15,506 nucleotides of DNA, taken from the NCBI GenBank assembly GCA_003158365.1, contig PMIW01000201.1, positions 1,336 through 16,841 of the forward strand, in the 5' to 3' direction. This stretch comes from Ignavibacteriota bacterium (GTDB lineage: Bacteria > Bacteroidota > Ignavibacteria > Tepidaquicellales > Tepidaquicellaceae). Of this stretch, positions 13,582-15,506 are shown in pieces. Under the pieces are notes generated by a model. The model was not told the origin of the DNA. It worked only from the letters and a program-made list of their open reading frames with translations, and did no database searches. Position 1 is the stretch's first letter, and each line of letters opens with the position of its first letter. Position numbers and translations under genes: made by a program.

Positions 13582-15264
13582 ATGAAATACATCAAATTTG
13601 TACTTGTCATATTAATATCAGTTATTCTGGTTTCCTGCTCGAAAAATCCTGTTACAGTCTTTTACAATGGGAAAATCCATACAATGGATAAAAATAATTC
13701 CGTTGTGGAAGCAATTGCAGTAAAAGAAGGTAAAATAGTGGAATCAGGTACGAGTGATGAAATGAAAAGCAAATACGGAAAAGATAAACTGGTAGATTTA
13801 AGTGGTAAAACAGTAATACCCGGATTTATAGAATCCGAGGGCTCGCTAGTGGATTTTTCACTCGAGCTTGCTAGATACAATAATATGATTGATTTGAAAA
13901 ATGTTACTGATGTGAGCAAAATCGTTGCCTTTGTATCGGAAAAAGTAAAAAATCAAAAAGAGAATGCCTGGGTAGGCGGATATGGCTGGGACGATGAAAA
14001 TATTACTGAAGGTATGGAATTAATAACTAAATCAACTTTAGATAAGATTTCCCTGAAGCATAATATTTATCTGATAAATAAAGACGGTTCTATAGTATGG
14101 TGTAATTCAAAAGCGTTCGAGACGATGCAGATTACGAAACAGACTCCATCACCCGAGGGTGGAGAAATAAGTAAGGATGAAAACGGAGAACCTGATGGTC
14201 TGTTGTTCGGAAAGGCAATTAACCTTGTAAAGGAAAAACTTCCGAAATTCACAAAGGAAGATATGCAGAATGCCCTGCAAAACGGTGCGCAGGAACTTTT
14301 AAAATACGGTATCACCGGAGTTATAGACAGAAACATGAGCAATGAATCAATAAATGCCTATAAAGAACTTATTGACAGCAATAAAATCCCGATTCATATA
14401 TATGCGGTACTGACCGGCAGTGATCCGGCGTTTACCGAATATCTGCAAAAAGGAATTGAACAAAATTATAAGAATAAACTCACTGTAAGAGCCGTCACGC
14501 TTGACTATGACGGTGCATTAGAACTGCAAAGCGCAGCAATGAACGAAAACTACAAAGGTGAAGTTAAAAAGAAGCAGCCTTATACCGATGAAGCTGCTAT
14601 TGAAAAAACACTGAGAGAAGCTCTTGATAAGAATTTTCAATTTACAATTAAAACTGTTGGGGATGACGCAGTAACAAGAGTGCTTAAAGTGATTGAAAAA
14701 GTTGTAAAAGAAAAAAATCCAAAAGACGCCAGGATTAGACTTGAAGGAATAGAGTTTATATCTCCCTCCGATTTATTAAAAATTAAGGAATTAAAAATTA
14801 TTCCGACAATAATTCCCGAAACAAATATTTTCGATTCATTTTATCTTGATTTAGTTATAGCACCTGAAGCCAGAAAGAATTTTGCGATGTGGAATGCAAT
14901 GATTTCGAATGCAGGTATGCTGACTGCAGGTTCTGGATTCCCGTTCAGCCAGACTATCAGCCCGTTGACTGAAATATATTATATGACAAACAGGCAGCCG
15001 ATGGACACGATTATTAATGTGCCAAATCCCGAACAAAAACTGTCGGTTTCGGATGCTGTGAAATCCTATACAGTTTGGGCCGCATATTCGACATTTCAGG
15101 AAAATACAAAAGGCAGTCTTGAAAAAGATAAATTTGCCGATATGGTTGTCCTGTCTGACGATATATTTAGTTTGCAGGGCAAAGCATTATTAAATACAAA
15201 GATATTAATGACTATTGTTAACGGAATAGTCGCCTATGAAAATAAAGAGATTAATGTAAAATAA
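13582..15264 (+). CDS. YtcJ-like amidohydrolase-family lipoprotein, metal site lost (likely pseudoenzyme)
   Basis: 560 residues. Lipoprotein signal peptide with lipobox LVSC and lipidation at C19, so it is probably attached to a membrane on the periplasmic side. The rest matches the amidohydrolase 3 (YtcJ) family throughout: NGKIHTMDKN (29-38), DLSGKTVIPGFIE (72-84), and a C-terminal block EKDKFADMVVLSDDIFS (514-530). Yet every metal-site signature is altered: the HxH after PGF(I/N)D is E86-G-S88, the family lysine is T306 (VTLDYDG), the histidine of IHAIGD is K357 (IKTVGD), that of RIEHAQ is G389 (RLEGIE), and the aspartate of GSDxP is G452 (GSGFP). The frame is intact and the length normal, so it is a maintained protein rather than a decaying gene. 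Hydrolase activity is unlikely; a binding or scaffold role is an inference. prmC follows after 5 bp. Confidence 0.9.
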   Translation: MKYIKFVLVILISVILVSCSKNPVTVFYNGKIHTMDKNNSVVEAIAVKEGKIVESGTSDEMKSKYGKDKLVDLSGKTVIPGFIESEGSLVDFSLELARYNNMIDLKNVTDVSKIVAFVSEKVKNQKENAWVGGYGWDDENITEGMELITKSTLDKISLKHNIYLINKDGSIVWCNSKAFETMQITKQTPSPEGGEISKDENGEPDGLLFGKAINLVKEKLPKFTKEDMQNALQNGAQELLKYGITGVIDRNMSNESINAYKELIDSNKIPIHIYAVLTGSDPAFTEYLQKGIEQNYKNKLTVRAVTLDYDGALELQSAAMNENYKGEVKKKQPYTDEAAIEKTLREALDKNFQFTIKTVGDDAVTRVLKVIEKVVKEKNPKDARIRLEGIEFISPSDLLKIKELKIIPTIIPETNIFDSFYLDLVIAPEARKNFAMWNAMISNAGMLTAGSGFPFSQTISPLTEIYYMTNRQPMDTIINVPNPEQKLSVSDAVKSYTVWAAYSTFQENTKGSLEKDKFADMVVLSDDIFSLQGKALLNTKILMTIVNGIVAYENKEINVK

Positions 15265-15269
15265 ATTAT

Positions 15270-15506
15270 ATGTCAGATAAAAAATTAACATCATTGCTTG
15301 AGATAATTAATTATTCGGCCGGTCTTTTAAAAGAAAACAATATTAAAGATGCAAGGTTGAATATCGAACTTATGTTTTGTGAAATTTTAAAATGTGACAG
15401 GATTAAACTGTATCTGGATTTTGACAAACCGCTTAAGCAGGAAGAAATTGCAGGATTTAAGGCAATGCTTAAAAGAAGACTGAATCACGAACCACTGCAA
15501 TATATT
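15270..15506 (+). CDS. prmC: N-terminal part of release factor glutamine methyltransferase PrmC (runs off window)
   Basis: The frame is open from ATG 15270 to the window end, 79 codons. The translation starts MSDKKLTSLLEI and contains IKDARLNIELMFCEILKCDR (25-44), YLDFDKPL (47-54) and RRLNHEPLQYI (69-79). This is the helical N-terminal domain that PrmC uses to bind release factors; the family consensus there is 'R....EPLqYIlG'. The SAM-binding domain with the NPPY motif would lie beyond the edge. PrmC methylates the GGQ glutamine of RF1 and RF2. The 5-bp gap to the lipoprotein gene suggests co-transcription. Confidence 0.87.
   Translation, partial: MSDKKLTSLLEIINYSAGLLKENNIKDARLNIELMFCEILKCDRIKLYLDFDKPLKQEEIAGFKAMLKRRLNHEPLQYI

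Noticed and set aside
1..15506. Mobile element, phage, toxin-antitoxin, CRISPR or defence island
   Set aside because: No transposase, integrase, direct-repeat array, nuclease-helicase cluster or tRNA-associated junction was seen; gene content is core and envelope related.

Overview
The window is AT-rich chromosomal DNA and reads like a member of the Bacteroidota/Ignavibacteriota (FCB) lineage. The main evidence is two secreted proteins that end in type IX secretion (T9SS) sorting domains with the NYPNPFN signature, most typical of Ignavibacteria and relatives. Supporting signs are a Bacteroidota-type 2[4Fe-4S] ferredoxin, an ileS-dksA-lspA cluster, a TAnnTTTG promoter-like box upstream of ileS, and several genes without a Shine-Dalgarno sequence. 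I saw no mobile element, CRISPR array, tRNA or rRNA. The window looks like ordinary core and envelope gene content with several unusual proteins.

Left part (1-3349): the 3' end of an unrecognised exported protein converges on a T9SS cargo protein (fibronectin III + beta-rich domain + sorting domain). An intergenic stretch of about 310 bp with a degenerate heptad repeat follows. Then come a T9SS-exported zinc-dependent S1/P1-type nuclease or phospholipase and a small ferredoxin.

Middle left (3444-7928, minus strand): ileS, a TraR/DksA-type zinc-finger protein and lspA, transcribed in that order with gaps of 27 and 6 bp. IleRS has the swapped GIHH form of the HIGH motif, known from mupirocin hyper-resistant IleRS2 enzymes. 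The DksA-like protein carries a histone-H1-like lysine tail and an extra CxxC pair. lspA starts with TTG.

Middle (8111-9874, minus strand): a three-gene envelope-sensing module of ECF sigma factor, single-pass anti-sigma factor, and a small periplasmic LTxxQ (Spy/CpxP/CnrX-like) helical protein. The periplasmic part of the anti-sigma factor contains two EF-hand-like calcium-binding loops, which suggests a calcium-responsive signal.

Right part (9998-15506): a membrane-anchored lytic transglycosylase is followed after 1 bp by a class V aminotransferase. These converge with zero spacing on a minus-strand merR-comF pair, whose ComF has lost its N-terminal zinc ribbon. Finally, a lipoprotein of the YtcJ-like amidohydrolase family has lost all its recognisable metal ligands (a likely pseudoenzyme), and 5 bp later comes the 5' end of prmC.

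The strongest leads are the calcium-loop anti-sigma module, the dead amidohydrolase lipoprotein, the H1-tailed six-cysteine DksA protein and the GIHH IleRS. All functional statements are by motif reading; no database search was run.
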